A stretch of 64,000 nucleotides of DNA from Mikania micrantha (Eukaryota > Streptophyta > Magnoliopsida > Asterales > Asteraceae), in assembly GCA_009363875.1 (NCBI GenBank), contig CM018690.1, forward strand, positions 17,625,692 through 17,689,691. Reading direction: 5' to 3'. This document shows, piece by piece, positions 1 to 10,238 of the stretch. A program made the position numbers and the translations under genes. The notes under the pieces were generated by a model that saw nothing but the letters and a program-made list of their open reading frames with translations, searched no databases and was not told the origin of the DNA. Positions within the stretch are counted from its first letter, which is position 1. Each line of letters opens with the position of its first letter.

Positions 1-560
1 TACAACACCCATAGGTTCGGTTAGTTCCAGGGGTAGGTTCGCCTAGAGTGACATGAAGGTTCGTGCATGGTGGTCATCATTAAGGTTCGGCCAAGGAGAC
101 ATGCACATGTACGCGATAATAGATTCGTTGCTCCCCAATGGTTCGACTAATGCCATGAAGGTTCGGTGGTGTATGGCTCGTCCTTGATGGGTTCGGCTAG
201 TAGTGTAGGTTCGGCCAGTGAAGGTTCGAGGCTCATAGGGTTCGGACCTGGTGTAGGTTCGTCTGAAACAATGTCGGTTCGCCTAAGACCAAAGGTTCGG
301 CAGTTGGCTAAGGGTTCGGTGAGTGTTGTTAGCAGCAGGTTCGCAACTTGATAGCACTTAGGTTCACCTAGGGTTCGGTCGAAACAAAGCAACAGGTTCG
401 TTCGTTTCGGGTTCGGCCAGAGCTTCCCATGGAGGTTCGCCAGCCTTAGGGTTCGCCATAGGTTCGGCGGCTCCATGGTTGCTGCATGTAGGTTCGGCTA
501 GGCTGAACGGGGTTCGGCCATTTGTCTCCCACACGAACCTGCACTTCGCCTTCATCCTCC
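1..560. repeat. GGTTCG-core short-motif array, block A
   Basis: About 23 copies of GGTTCG, often as AAGGTTCGGC or AGGGTTCGCC, occur in the first 540 bases. They are separated by non-repetitive spacers of roughly 8-25 bases. Spacing is not a multiple of three, and the open frames here on both strands are by-products of the motif, so I do not call a gene. It lies downstream, in the minus-strand sense, of a TATA box and CT-rich leader at 850-950, so it may be transcribed as part of an LTR. A similar array lies at 2.88-3.22 kb. Confidence 0.75.
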
Positions 561-1743
561 TCACCATGTGACCCCTGACCTAAGTTGTTTACACGATCAT
601 GGTTGGTGCCAACGGGTTCTAGTGGGTGTAAGGATTCAAATGACATGACCTAGAGTCGGTTATAAGTGTGAGTCGAACCATAGTCTAGAAACCCTTGTTT
701 TTCGTGGGTTTCCTCAGCTCATACCTTGATTTTTAGCGGCTAAAACTCCAGATCTTCTGTACTTCTAGATAGAGGAGGTTGAGAGCTACGCGTGGACACC
801 AAGAACACTTGATTTCGCCAAGAAATGATCGAGATATGATGATTTGAAAGTGGAATTCTAGTGAGAGAGAGGGAAAACGGGTTTGAGTGTAGAGAGAGAG
901 GATGAAATGTAATAAATGAGAAACAACCTCTCATTTAGTCTTTATATACCTCGAGGGTATTCGGGTTCGTTTCGATTGCTCGGTTCGCGTCTTCGTTGCG
1001 TTGCCGTAACGTAACACGTAATTTACGTGTTTTAAATAAAAGAATTGTTGTTTTAATTATTTTGATGAGTCTCAAAATTGTAAAACATTAAACATTTTAT
1101 TTTCTTAATTTATTTGTCGTTCGATCCGTATTTCGTTTTCGTTTTGTCAGAACGCGTCGCCATCGCGCGTATTCATTCGAATCGTCACTCGTACGAACAC
1201 GACAATGGTTTTGCTTTCCGAATTTTGTTTTCTACTTTTCAGTCATCATTTCAGAACGTTAAACTCACAGATATGTTTGTGTGAATCTTCATCCACGCAA
1301 ACACACTGTGAGTTCGTTGTTCTGAAACAACACTGTAATATTGTTTTAAATTGTATTTCCTCACCGTCGGACCCAACTAAACGTCTTGTTATCACATTGT
1401 TTTCATACTGATTTATCGGTCATCTGATTCCTGTCATCTATGGATATCAGATCGCAACCGACTTGTTCTTGTTATTTGCTTGAACACTGTTATTTCTCTT
1501 GTTTCGTTGTATTATATGTACTTAGGTTTTCACCTAAATACTAACAACTATTGATTATAATGAGTGTTGTACTTACAGCATTTAAGTTTACACATAAATA
1601 CGTACAACTGTTTCTTGCATTTTGAATTCTGTTAATACAAGTACTGTTCACAAACATGTATTTACACATAGTAACTATTGAAAGTACACATACCGTACGG
1701 ACTTGCCGGCCGGTCAGGTACTAGTTGTCACATAGCAAACCAC
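561..1743 (-). other. LTR-like unit A, flank of the GGTTCG array
   Basis: No credible coding sequence. Read on the minus strand it has a TATA box, then a CT-rich stretch (GAGAGA on the plus strand at 865-900), then the GGTTCG array. Positions 1140-1350 (ACGCGTC, CGAATCGTCAC, then a TTCATCCACGCAAACACA-type stretch) have a diverged counterpart at 3905-4110 in the same orientation. Two homologous non-coding units about 2.7 kb apart suggest degenerate LTRs or a tandem LTR-type repeat, probably Ty3/gypsy-derived; that family assignment is inference. Confidence 0.45.
941..949 (-). promoter_or_regulatory. TATA box of LTR-like unit A
   Basis: The minus strand reads GTATATAAA, followed downstream by a CT-rich stretch typical of plant transcript leaders. 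It would drive transcription toward the GGTTCG array. No gene lies downstream inside the window. Confidence 0.4.
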
Positions 1744-1980
1744 GTGACAATACAGGCAATCATTGAGGATGACCGAAGTCAACCACCACGATCCACGGAA
1801 TAGTGACAATACATGCAGTCGTTGCGAGTGACCGAAGTCATCAGCTACAACTCATGGAATAGTGACAATACATGCAGTCGTTGCGAGTGACCGAAGTCAT
1901 CAGCTACAACTCATGGAATAGTGACAATACATGCAGTCGTTGCGAAGGACCGAAGCCATTAGCAACAACTCATGTAATAT
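1744..1980. repeat. 59-bp tandem repeat, four copies
   Basis: Units begin at 1744, 1803, 1862 and 1921 with GTGACAATACA and share GACCGAAG and CATGGAATA blocks, giving an exact 59-bp period. Units 2 and 3 are essentially identical; units 1 and 4 are diverged. There are no unique spacers, so this is a minisatellite and not a CRISPR array. Confidence 0.9.
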
Positions 1981-2754
1981 GATAATCTATAAACAATGAT
2001 AATTCCATAATATGAATATCATATTGATAAACAGGTATCGCCCATGTGTTATCAAAATAATATTTAAAATTGGTATACATGTTCCACCTCTGAGTTTAAA
2101 ACCAACAGTTTAAAAGGAGGTTATGAGAACTCACATGAATCTTCAGAATCAATGTGTTCGTAAAATGCGTGCTCGAGTATACAAAATTAACTCAATCAAC
2201 CTGTAATTACCGTGTGTTTCATGTTCATAAGTATACGCGTTTTATTGCCATTGGGTACCCACATACATTTATTTTGAACTTATAAGTATTTCCTTAACTT
2301 ATTTTATTTTATCTAAGTTAAAGGGATACTTGTTATTACTGAAATCATTATCATCAAAATAAAATGTAGACTCATTAGTTTCAATTATACAAGGATTATA
2401 ATTGTTTGTGGTAACTCGTGTGTATTTCTTTAATTAAGTGTACTCTAAGGTGATAGCCCTCACCCTACTCACACCTATATACACACGCATGCGTGTTAAA
2501 TTCAAATTGACCACCATAAGTTTTAAATTAGTAGAATCCAACTCAAGCTTTAAGAGAACATATCTTAGTCCTTAATATAACCGATTTATCTTATGTAAAA
2601 TTTCATAATCAAAGTTCACATTATTTAGAAAGAAGGTGGCAACCCTTACTTTTCATGCATGCATGTTTATCCACATTTCCTTTTTCTTTTATTCACCCTT
2701 AGTATTTAAGTAGATTGTTTAAGACTTAACTCCCCTTGATCAAGCCATTAACCT
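1981..2754. other. AT-rich stretch without a recognisable gene
   Basis: No long open frame, RNA gene or clear terminal repeat seen. It separates the two LTR-like units and could be internal sequence of one degenerate element. Confidence 0.5.
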
Positions 2755-3235
2755 TAGATTCGGCTACTCTCGGCTACACCACCCCTTAAGTTCGCTGCCA
2801 TAAGGATGGTTTAGGTTGCCTAATGTTCGGCTAGGGTATTAGATCCAGCGAACCTTTGGGGTACGGTCACACAAGAGAGGTTCGCCCATGGTAGTAAAGG
2901 TTCGGTTGAGTTGAATAGAGAAGGTTCGCTTCTCGTGAGGGTTCGGCCAAGATTTTCCAGGTTCGTGAGCCAGTGACTGTCACAGGTTCGTTCCCTATTG
3001 TCAGAGGTTCGCCTGGTTCAGGAAGGTTCGTCCAAAGGCAAGTTCGTCCCTGTTGGTTCGCCACCCTAAGATTTTAGATCATGCAAAGTTTGGCTGGTCA
3101 ACTAGGGTTTTCATGGGAGAATAGGTTCGGCTTCCCTGGATCTGGGTTCGCCGCACCCTATTGGTTCGCGGTTTAGTTGGTTAAGCTGGGAGGAGGTTCG
3201 GCCCTCCCAAGGGTTCGCCGACCTGCATCCACGGG
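2755..3235. repeat. GGTTCG-core short-motif array, block B
   Basis: About 14 copies of GGTTCG lie between 2879 and 3220, with more degenerate copies (GATTCGGC, TGTTCGGC) just upstream. Spacing and spacer style match block A. The array is followed by GA-rich sequence as in block A, so both belong to homologous units. Confidence 0.75.
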
Positions 3236-4560
3236 AGTCCACCCTGTTCATCATCTTCCCCAAATGCTTTCTTTAAGTTGCCGGTCCGAACCCACCATCC
3301 TCCACCTCCTTATGACCTCAGTTAAGGGTTTTAAAACAATAACACGTGTTTTCAAGCTCCCTATCCCAACCGATTATTCAAAGAAGCAAAACAAAAAGAA
3401 AATCACTCGACTTACCTTCAGATCAGGCGCAACTGGTAGGTTTCTTTGTATCTTCTTGTTCCCCTCGATCGTGTAGGCGCCAAGATCTCGCGAAACCGAT
3501 GAGAAATGGAGGAGTTATCTTAGAGAGAAGTTAGAGAGAGAGTAGGGTTACGGGATTTCCTTTCTAGAGAGAGAGAGTAAGAAGATGAAAATGTGGAGGA
3601 AAAGTGGTGACTCCCATCTTAAATGTCCCGATAATCCCCGCGTGTTCGGTTTCGTTTAATACGTGTCATAATATTATAAAAATGCTCGGTTTTCATCGTA
3701 GAATACTTTTAAAACATAAAACATTTAAATAAATAAAGTTCGTTTTAACTAAGATGATTTTTAAACAGAATCGTTTGAATAAAACACTTTCGTTTCCTTT
3801 CGGTAACTTAATTATTTATATTAAACAACTTGTCCGGATTTGTTTAGGCTGTGATTCCTAATAAATATTTTTGGGTTATATTTATTAATTTAATATCGTA
3901 AATTATTATTTTGTTATCTCGTCGAAACGCGTTACTCACGTTCGTATTCGTAAAGATCGTCACCTTTCTGAATCCGACGCTCATATCATATTTCGATTCG
4001 ATTTACGATTTATGGAATATCGTTTCAGAATATTATTCCTAATAATTATATTCATGTGAATCGTCACCCACGCGAATACATTATTGAGTTAATATTTCTG
4101 AATCAAAATTCGCGTTTAAATTTTGTTCGTAACCTCACTGCACCATCACGTAATCAATTCCAATTATACTTCCATTATTTTATTATATTGAATATTATGA
4201 TTTCCCAATCCAAAACCCACTAAACCATATCACTGACACACCCATGATAGGCCGAAATATGCATATGTATAGGCATATGTAGGGGTCAGTCGCAACTGCC
4301 CCAGCCACCGTCCCACCGCTATTTCGATAAACCATGACCATGTGTCCTTGACTATGTTTAGCAACCAAACCACAACCAACTCCTAATTCTTTCCATTCCA
4401 AACCAATAATCCATTATTCGTGAATTCAACTGCGATAAACTCTCTGGTTCTGTTTAGTTGGGTTACAACTAAACTTCCCATGGTTTACGCGTATAATAAT
4501 ATATTCTCAGTATGTATACCAATATTAATAATGACAGTCAATAATCCATAATCATTAATA
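3236..4560 (-). other. LTR-like unit B, flank of array B
   Basis: Non-coding. A GAGAGAGAG stretch at 3530-3575, then TTTCGTTT-rich sequence and an ACGCGTT ... AATCGTCACCCACGCGAATACA stretch at 3925-4080, parallel unit A in order and orientation. Short ORFs here are unsupported. Homology to unit A is visible but diverged. Confidence 0.45.
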
Positions 4561-4570
4561 ATTAATACAT

Positions 4571-4612
4571 CAGGTTGTAACAGTAAAGTCGTACATATGT
4601 ACGGACAACCTG
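4571..4612. repeat. Hairpin with nested 14-bp palindrome
   Basis: CAGGTTGT at 4571-4578 pairs with ACAACCTG at 4605-4612. Inside is the perfect palindrome CGTACATATGTACG. It sits near the end of LTR-like unit B; function unknown. Confidence 0.6.
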
Positions 4613-5465
4613 AGATACAGTGATGTTACAAATATCTTTACAAAAATTATGGAGGCAATATCTAGCGGTATTTTCTTACATATGCAAATACTCATCCATT
4701 GAATCCACGTATTTCCGTATGCTAATTGTCACATAAGTGTTGTACACTTTTGTAATGGTGTAAATCCCTGTCTCACTCGAGCATCCCATTTCAATTGAAA
4801 ATACGTATATGTTCTTTCTAAATCATTGACAATATGTTTAAATAAAGGTCAGTGCATCCGGAAACGTTTTTTAAATGCTTTATCTTTGTATAAATGATCA
4901 TTGCCAAAATAATGGCTCATCAAAAGCTCATGGCATACCTCTCTATCTCAATTAATTTGAATTCCTCTTACGATAAGACGAGGAAATTTGAGAAGAATTC
5001 TCGTATGCTAAAGTCATTAACGACTGGCTAAAAAGATCCGTACCCTCGCTATCCGAAGACGACGACGAATGTGATGCAGATAATGATGATGGTGAGGAAG
5101 GCATTTTTTACAGGGTAAAATTTACTAATACGTTTTTTTTGTGATGAAGATATTGTGTTTTTTTGTTATATACTATGGGTATTTATAAGGTAAATTTATT
5201 AATAATTTTTTTTACCGTTATCCAACGGATATGTTTTTTAGTGGGTCCATTTTTTAAAATTGAACCAATAAGAGCAAGGGATGCTCAACGGGGAGCGGGG
5301 CCACCCGGTTTCACATTTTGACACCGCCGTGCGGGGGGGGGGGGGGTGTTCCCGCCCGAGGCCACCTCACCGCCGAATCCCACTATTTCCACGGGATGAC
5401 CATTACGGATGGTCTAGTAGCTTTTGATGGTTGTCAGTATACATGTTGCATATACCGTGGATACT
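4613..5465. other. Non-coding; possible PIF/Harbinger remnant
   Basis: A short acidic open stretch at about 5055-5110 (GACGACGACGAA) and a GC-rich patch with a run of 14 G at 5333-5346 stand out from AT-rich surroundings. The patch resembles the GC-rich subterminal part of the Harbinger-type element at 60.15 kb (G-run beside a GTGTT). I found no matching pair of terminal repeats, so this is only a possible remnant. Confidence 0.25.
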
Positions 5466-6262
5466 GGGGAGGACAGAGGTTGTCTTTTTTATTTTTATTT
5501 TGTTCTTATATTTATTGTTGTTTTTATGAACAGCAATATATTCTGTTAATAAGTTATTACATGTAAAATATATTAGTTGATTAACAGAAGAGTTTTATTG
5601 CGTTTTTATATGTTTTTTTAGTTTAGTAAATATTACATGTAAAAAAAATTAATTAATTAATAAAAGAATTCTATTGACATTTTTTTTGTTATACTTAAAG
5701 CAAGTTGATGACATTGAAAAAAATAAAATAAATCTATTTTGAATTTACATTAATTGTGGAGTTAACAATAAAAAACAATGTTTTGATACTGGGTTAAACG
5801 GTTCGTTTATAAGGTGATTTAGAATATCCAGCCAATAAACCAATAAGAGAATCGGCTTGATTTTCTGTCTAGTTTTAAAAACGATATTGCAGATATGTTT
5901 TACGTTTATAATTGTTATCTTATACTAATATTTATTTGTTAATAAAACTTGAGGTATGGATATTTTGAATATAATTTAAAGAATTAAAATAGAAATTAAG
6001 AAACTATTAATAATCTGAATTATATAAACAATTTTTTATGTTGCAGTCACCGTGTAATGCGAGGGGTCTAAGTGTAACTTAAGGTTCTTCTAGTACATCA
6101 ACGTTTGAAAGTCAATAGTATGCAGTGTAAATCAAGGTTGACTAAGAATTTTGATTACGATGCCACGCAGAAAGTACGATGATTTTAGAAAAAAGATTAT
6201 GATATTTAAACTGTATGCAATACAAGATTACAAGATATTTAAAATATGTTATATTTGAAATT
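5466..6262 (+). repeat. Diverged direct repeat, left copy
   Basis: This segment has a same-orientation counterpart at 46.11-47.69 kb. Shared blocks in order include TTTATTGCGTTTTTATATG, CATTGAAAAA, ATGGATATTTTGAATATAA, GTGTAATGCGAGG, TGTAACTTAAGG and ATGCAATACAAGATT. The left copy is compact (about 0.8 kb); the right copy is expanded by three insertions. No coding capacity seen. Confidence 0.8.
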
Positions 6263-6303
6263 ATTTTTTAAACATTGTAACATCATTATTGTATAAGTTG
6301 TTA

Positions 6304-6602
6304 TACCACTCCCATTCACAACCAACCAACCAAAACTATTCCATAAAATATTAATTTCTCTCTCTTTCATACATACAACCAACCAAACTTAATTTTTTCA
6401 CTCTCATTCATAACCAACTCAACCTAATAAAATTAACCAATCACAAAAATACAAGTTGCATAGAAATCTTTTTTACTAATATTATAATACACAACCAATG
6501 GTTGGTGGGGCAACTTGATTGTGGGTTTTGGAGTAATTTTTCTTTTTTTTTTTTTGGCATTTGACGAACGACCAACCATCCAAATCATGGATGGGAGTGG
6601 TC
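6304..6602. mobile_element. Tourist-like MITE (Harbinger type)
   Basis: A 299-bp element with imperfect terminal inverted repeats ACCACTCCCAT at both ends and a 3-bp target duplication TTA (6301-6303 and 6603-6605). The size, TTA duplication and lack of coding capacity fit a Tourist/PIF-Harbinger MITE. Confidence 0.75.
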
Positions 6603-6605
6603 TTA

Positions 6606-7294
6606 ACCACTAGTCGGATGGATAGGTAACACCTAGAGATTAATCGGGTTGAAATTTTTATATTTTATTTTACAAATATATATTATACATACATAAATAT
6701 CAAAAATTCAATATAATATTTCCAATAATTTAAAAAATAAACTTAAACAGACGCCCAGCCCGACTCGGTCGGTTGGCCCACCTAAGATATTCAAAAATGA
6801 TCGATCGATTTGATCAAATTTGAAAAAGTCTTTCTCTAAGTCAAGTAATTCAAAGTTTAAACTTAAAAATTGAGTTCAAAGTTTAGAGATAAATTTCGAT
6901 GTTTAATAACTGGATTTGATGTTTAAAATGTTGGATTCGATGCTTTAGAAGCATATTAAGGTTTTTGGTATGAGATATGTCTAGATTGGGTAAAGCAAAC
7001 CGACCTGTATTGACGGTTTCACGGTTTGGTTTTACAGTTTTATATAAAACAATATAGAATGATTAACATAATGATGCAAAAGATCATACTCAATTTCAAA
7101 TTCACATTTCAAAAGTCGAAAATCATTATTTAAAAGCTAACCATTATCAAAATAACAAAAGTACTCCAAAAAGTGATAATATGTTAGAAAAAGTCATGAT
7201 CTATCACAATGGTCTATATATTACAAATTTTAAAGCCCTACTTCTTTTCGAATACTTATGGTCTTTATAGCTTTCAAACTCTCTTTCATATATA
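6606..7294. other. AT-rich sequence, no gene seen
   Basis: No convincing ORF, RNA gene or terminal repeat pair. The right end contains the TATATATG that borders the next MITE. Confidence 0.5.
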
Positions 7295-7676
7295 TGATTT
7301 GGTTCAAATAAGGACTCTGCTTAATTGTGGTAACCCAAATAACCCTGCAAAAAATGGCCGAATCTTTGATTTTTTTTTCATGGTCTTTATTATACATATT
7401 TAGGATGGTTTCTTTTTTGTGTTTTGGCTAATTCGCAAGGCAAATCGAATTTTAATCGGTGTAAAAGTTTTGCACTTTTCTAAATGTTGCAAAATGCAAA
7501 TCGAATATACACCGATGCAAATTCGATTTGCCTTGCGAATTAACCAAACACAAAAAAGAAACCCCACTTAAATATGCATAATAAAGACCATGAAAAAAAA
7601 ATCAAAGATTCGGCCATTTTTAACAGAGTTATTTGGGTTACCACAATTACAGTGGGTTAACAATGGAATCTTCCCC
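7295..7676. mobile_element. Palindromic TA-flanked MITE (copy 1)
   Basis: The two halves are near-perfect reverse complements: GGTAACCCAAATAAC ... CGAATCTTTGATTTTTTT ... GCGAAGGCAAAT-type left-arm blocks reappear inverted on the right. The element is bounded by TATATA on each side. A second member with the same arm core (CGAATCTTTG, GGTTTCTTTTTTGTGTTTT, GCTAATTC) lies at 48.56-48.95 kb. It could fold into a hairpin over almost its whole length. No ORF. Confidence 0.8.
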
Positions 7677-7686
7677 TATATATATA

Positions 7687-9103
7687 GGGAAAGGTTCCAA
7701 TGGTAACCCACTCCAAGTGTGGTAACCTATTAACTCATTTTTATTGGTTGTTAAAATAAAGCCTTTTGAAATGAGTGGTCCATATTCAATATGAAAAAAG
7801 TCAAAAAAACATGTGGATGAGATTTGTTTAAGGGCATTTTTGACATTTGGTGGGGTGTACTTGATTCCTTTTTAAAAAAAAGTTTACCCCCCAATTTTTT
7901 AAACGCTCATAACTTTTATATACATTATTATTTTTTTATAAAAATTTCACCATTAAATTTGTCACTTTTTTATCTTTAATTCAAGTATAATTTTTTCAAA
8001 TTTTTTTAAAATTTTCGTAATTTACACTGATGCAGCGACATTTTACACTGATACAACGACGTTTTACACTGACGTAACAAAATACATTTTTTACACTGAT
8101 TTGACATTTGGTGAGGTGTACTTGATTTCTTTTTTTTAAAAAGTTTACCCCCCCAATTTTTTAAACACTCATAACTTTTATATACATTATTATTTTTTTA
8201 TAAAAATTTCACCATTAAATTTGTCACTTTTTTATCTTTAATTCAAGTATAATTTTGTCAAATTTTTTTAAAATTTTCGTAATTTGAACCGATGCAGTGA
8301 CGTTTTACACTGATGCAACGACATTTTGCACTGACGTACCGAAATGCATTTTTTTACACTGATGTAATCACAATGATGTAACGAGCTGAATTTTTACAAA
8401 GTTTCCGTAATTACACTGATGTAAGGATCTGGATTTTTTCAAAGTGTTCTTAATTTTTTAAAATATTAATGAACTAATTTTTGTAATAAAAAATAATTTG
8501 TAACAAGATGGAAAGATTTTACGTTGGTGTAATTTCAAACGCACGAAAAAATGAGAGAAAATTACGAACGCTCAAAAAAACATGTTAAACGAGATTTTGA
8601 AACATTTTAAACGAAAAAATGAGATAAAATTACGAACGCTCGAAAAAACATGTTAAACGAAAAAATGAGAGAAAATTACGAACGCTCGAAAACATTTTAA
8701 AGATGGAAAGATTTTGAAAAAACGAAAGAAAATTATTGTATTTATTGTTCGTTACGTTAATGTAATTACGAACGCTCGAAAAAAATTCAAAAAAAATTGG
8801 CATGACTATTATGGAATTAACGAGAAAAATATAACGAGTTTAATGATGTAATTTTTATAAAAAAATAACATAATATAAAAAAGTTATAAGTGTATAAAAA
8901 TCAAGGGGGAAACTTTGATTTAAAAAAAGGATAATGGATATATTTTTATGATGTGGGTGAATTTGATTGACTTAAATGAGTTAATAAAAAGTCCATAATA
9001 CCCTTATTAAAGCAAAAGGGAATCTATGATGTTGGTGAATCTGATTGGCTTAAATGAGTTAATAGGTTACCGCAAATATGGTAGGTTCTTATTTGAACCA
9101 AAT

Positions 9104-9105
<2 letters not shown>
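7687..9105 (+). mobile_element. Long TA-flanked non-coding element, left copy
   Basis: One end reads GGGAAAGGTTCCAATGG then TGTGGTAACCTATTAACTCATTT; the other end, inverted, reads GGATTTGGTTCAAATAAG then GCGGTAACCTATTAACTCATTT, so the termini are imperfect inverted repeats next to TATATA. Internally a block starting TTTGACATTTGG is duplicated (about 7838 and 8100), with repeated TTACACTGATG motifs. A homologue in reverse orientation lies at 42.54-44.22 kb on the other side of the viral integrant. No protein is encoded. Confidence 0.75.

Positions 9106-9146
<41 letters not shown>
9106..9146. repeat. (TA)n tract at left viral junction
   Basis: An uninterrupted TA dinucleotide run of about 41 bases directly abuts viral sequence. 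The other end of the viral integrant also abuts (TA)n. Confidence 0.95.
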
Positions 9147-9148
<2 letters not shown>

Positions 9149-9487
9149 TTGTTTGTCTTTTATAATTTTTATATTTTCTTGAGGTGGATGAATACTATTT
9201 AATTCTTCATTATTTTTTATTAATGTATAGGTTTTTGTTATTTTATTATTAACAGATATATGTTCTATAGTAGGATATTTAATATTATTATTTTTACAAT
9301 ATATAGGTAACCAAGTAAAGAATGTAATATTTTCATTATTCTTAATAATATATTCTTCCCATTCTTTAGTATGTTTTTCTCTAGAGTTATAATCAAAAGT
9401 ATCATAATACCATAATAAATTATCTATATTGTATTTATTTAGTATTTCACATTTTAAATATTTCATAGTTTCCTTATGATTAAGCAT
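9147..9487 (-). CDS. Truncated viral ORF cut at (TA)n junction (unknown; possible N-terminus of CP-pol polyprotein)
   Basis: Starts with ATG at 9487, one base after the stop of the upstream small ORF (TAAGATG), which supports this start. About 113 viral residues remain before the frame runs into (TA)n and becomes an artificial Tyr-Ile repeat. It is rich in Asn, Lys, Tyr and Trp, with W-containing blocks in the first 65 residues. On the circular map the other viral end (42430) enters an open frame leading into the coat protein, so this may be the N-terminus of the same polyprotein; whether the two ends meet in frame cannot be told. I recognise no domain. Confidence 0.6.
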
Positions 9488-9488
9488 C

Positions 9489-9698
9489 TTAAAATTTTAG
9501 GATAATTATCTGATCTTCAAGAGTTTTCTTTTTTGCTAATAAAGAAGTTAGACTTGAATTTAAACCATTTTTTCGAATTGATTTTGCTTTATTATTGAGT
9601 TTGCCTTTTCCTATGTTGGAAATAAGAAAATTAGTATGCTTGATTTCAAAATTGACTTGTTTTAGTTCTTTTTGTAAAAATTTTTGATTATCTAACAT
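9489..9698 (-). CDS. Small viral ORF, 69 aa, lysine-rich, coiled-coil-like
   Basis: First ATG at 9698, eight bases after the preceding stop; the open frame extends 15 nt further upstream without an ATG. The product is basic (Lys/Asn/Leu-rich) with heptad-like Leu spacing at both ends, so it may be helical. It ends one base before the next ORF. By position it sits where caulimoviruses encode virion-associated or aphid-factor proteins, but I see no diagnostic motif and make no functional claim. Confidence 0.55.
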   Translation of the reverse strand: MLDNQKFLQKELKQVNFEIKHTNFLISNIGKGKLNNKAKSIRKNGLNSSLTSLLAKKKTLEDQIIILKF

Positions 9699-9706
9699 AT
9701 CTAATA

Positions 9707-9979
9707 TTAACAAGTATATTTTGATATTTCTGTAGAAATTATTCTTATCTTTTTTAATTGATATTTTATTTCTTCTACTAAATTTAATTGTAAATTAGTA
9801 TAATAATATATCTTATTTACTTGTTCTTCAATATCATCTTCAAAACTATCTTCACTAAAATAATTGTCAATAAAATGTAACTTATCTTGATGAATTTTTA
9901 ATAATTCGTAACAATCTTTTAATAATTCTTTTAAAAATCTCATTTGAGGATTTCTACACTGTACTTTTGTATCACTCAT
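9707..9979 (-). CDS. Small viral ORF, 90 aa, paralogue of its upstream neighbour
   Basis: ATG at 9979, just after the TAA of the upstream 85-aa ORF. The product begins MSDTKVQ and ends SKYTC; the upstream ORF begins MSDTKIQ and ends TKYTC. These shared termini indicate tandem duplication within the virus. The middle is mostly helical-looking (Leu, Lys, Glu, Ile) with an acidic stretch (SEDSFEDDIEEQ). The final Cys is kept in both. Function unknown; the position resembles the small proteins between MP and CP in caulimo- and soymoviruses. Confidence 0.65.
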   Translation of the reverse strand: MSDTKVQCRNPQMRFLKELLKDCYELLKIHQDKLHFIDNYFSEDSFEDDIEEQVNKIYYYTNLQLNLVEEIKYQLKKIRIISTEISKYTC

Positions 9980-9980
9980 A

Positions 9981-10238
9981 TTAACAAGTATACTTTGTTA
10001 TATTTGTTTTACAAATTTTTATAAGTTCTTTATTAATTTTTATTTTGTCTTCTAACCAATATTTAAATTCTTTATGATGAAATTTTTGTGTTTGGTTATT
10101 ATTTTTATTTTCATTTAAATATTGTTTTATTTTTTCTAACTCTATTTTGTATATTTTTGATTTTTTATTAAACTCTTTTAACGCTGAAACATAAAATTGA
10201 GTTTGAGAATTTTTTATTTGTATTTTAGTATCGCTCAT
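9981..10238 (-). CDS. Small viral ORF, 85 aa, MSDTK...KYTC paralogue
   Basis: ATG at 10238 overlaps the stop of the movement-protein ORF as ATGA, a layout expected for termination-reinitiation on a polycistronic RNA. Lys/Asn-rich and predicted helical by inspection. The N-terminus MSDTKIQ and C-terminus TKYTC match the next ORF (90 aa). No catalytic motif. Likely a structural or vector-transmission accessory protein by position only. Confidence 0.65.
   Translation of the reverse strand: MSDTKIQIKNSQTQFYVSALKEFNKKSKIYKIELEKIKQYLNENKNNNQTQKFHHKEFKYWLEDKIKINKELIKICKTNITKYTC

Noticed and set aside
147..567. Overlapping 60-109 aa frames in GGTTCG array A
   Set aside because: They exist on both strands and in several frames because the motif avoids stops; no domain and no consistent codon phase of the repeat.
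1744..1980. CRISPR-like appearance of the 59-bp repeats
   Set aside because: The copies are directly contiguous with no unique spacers, and the setting is a plant genome: a minisatellite.
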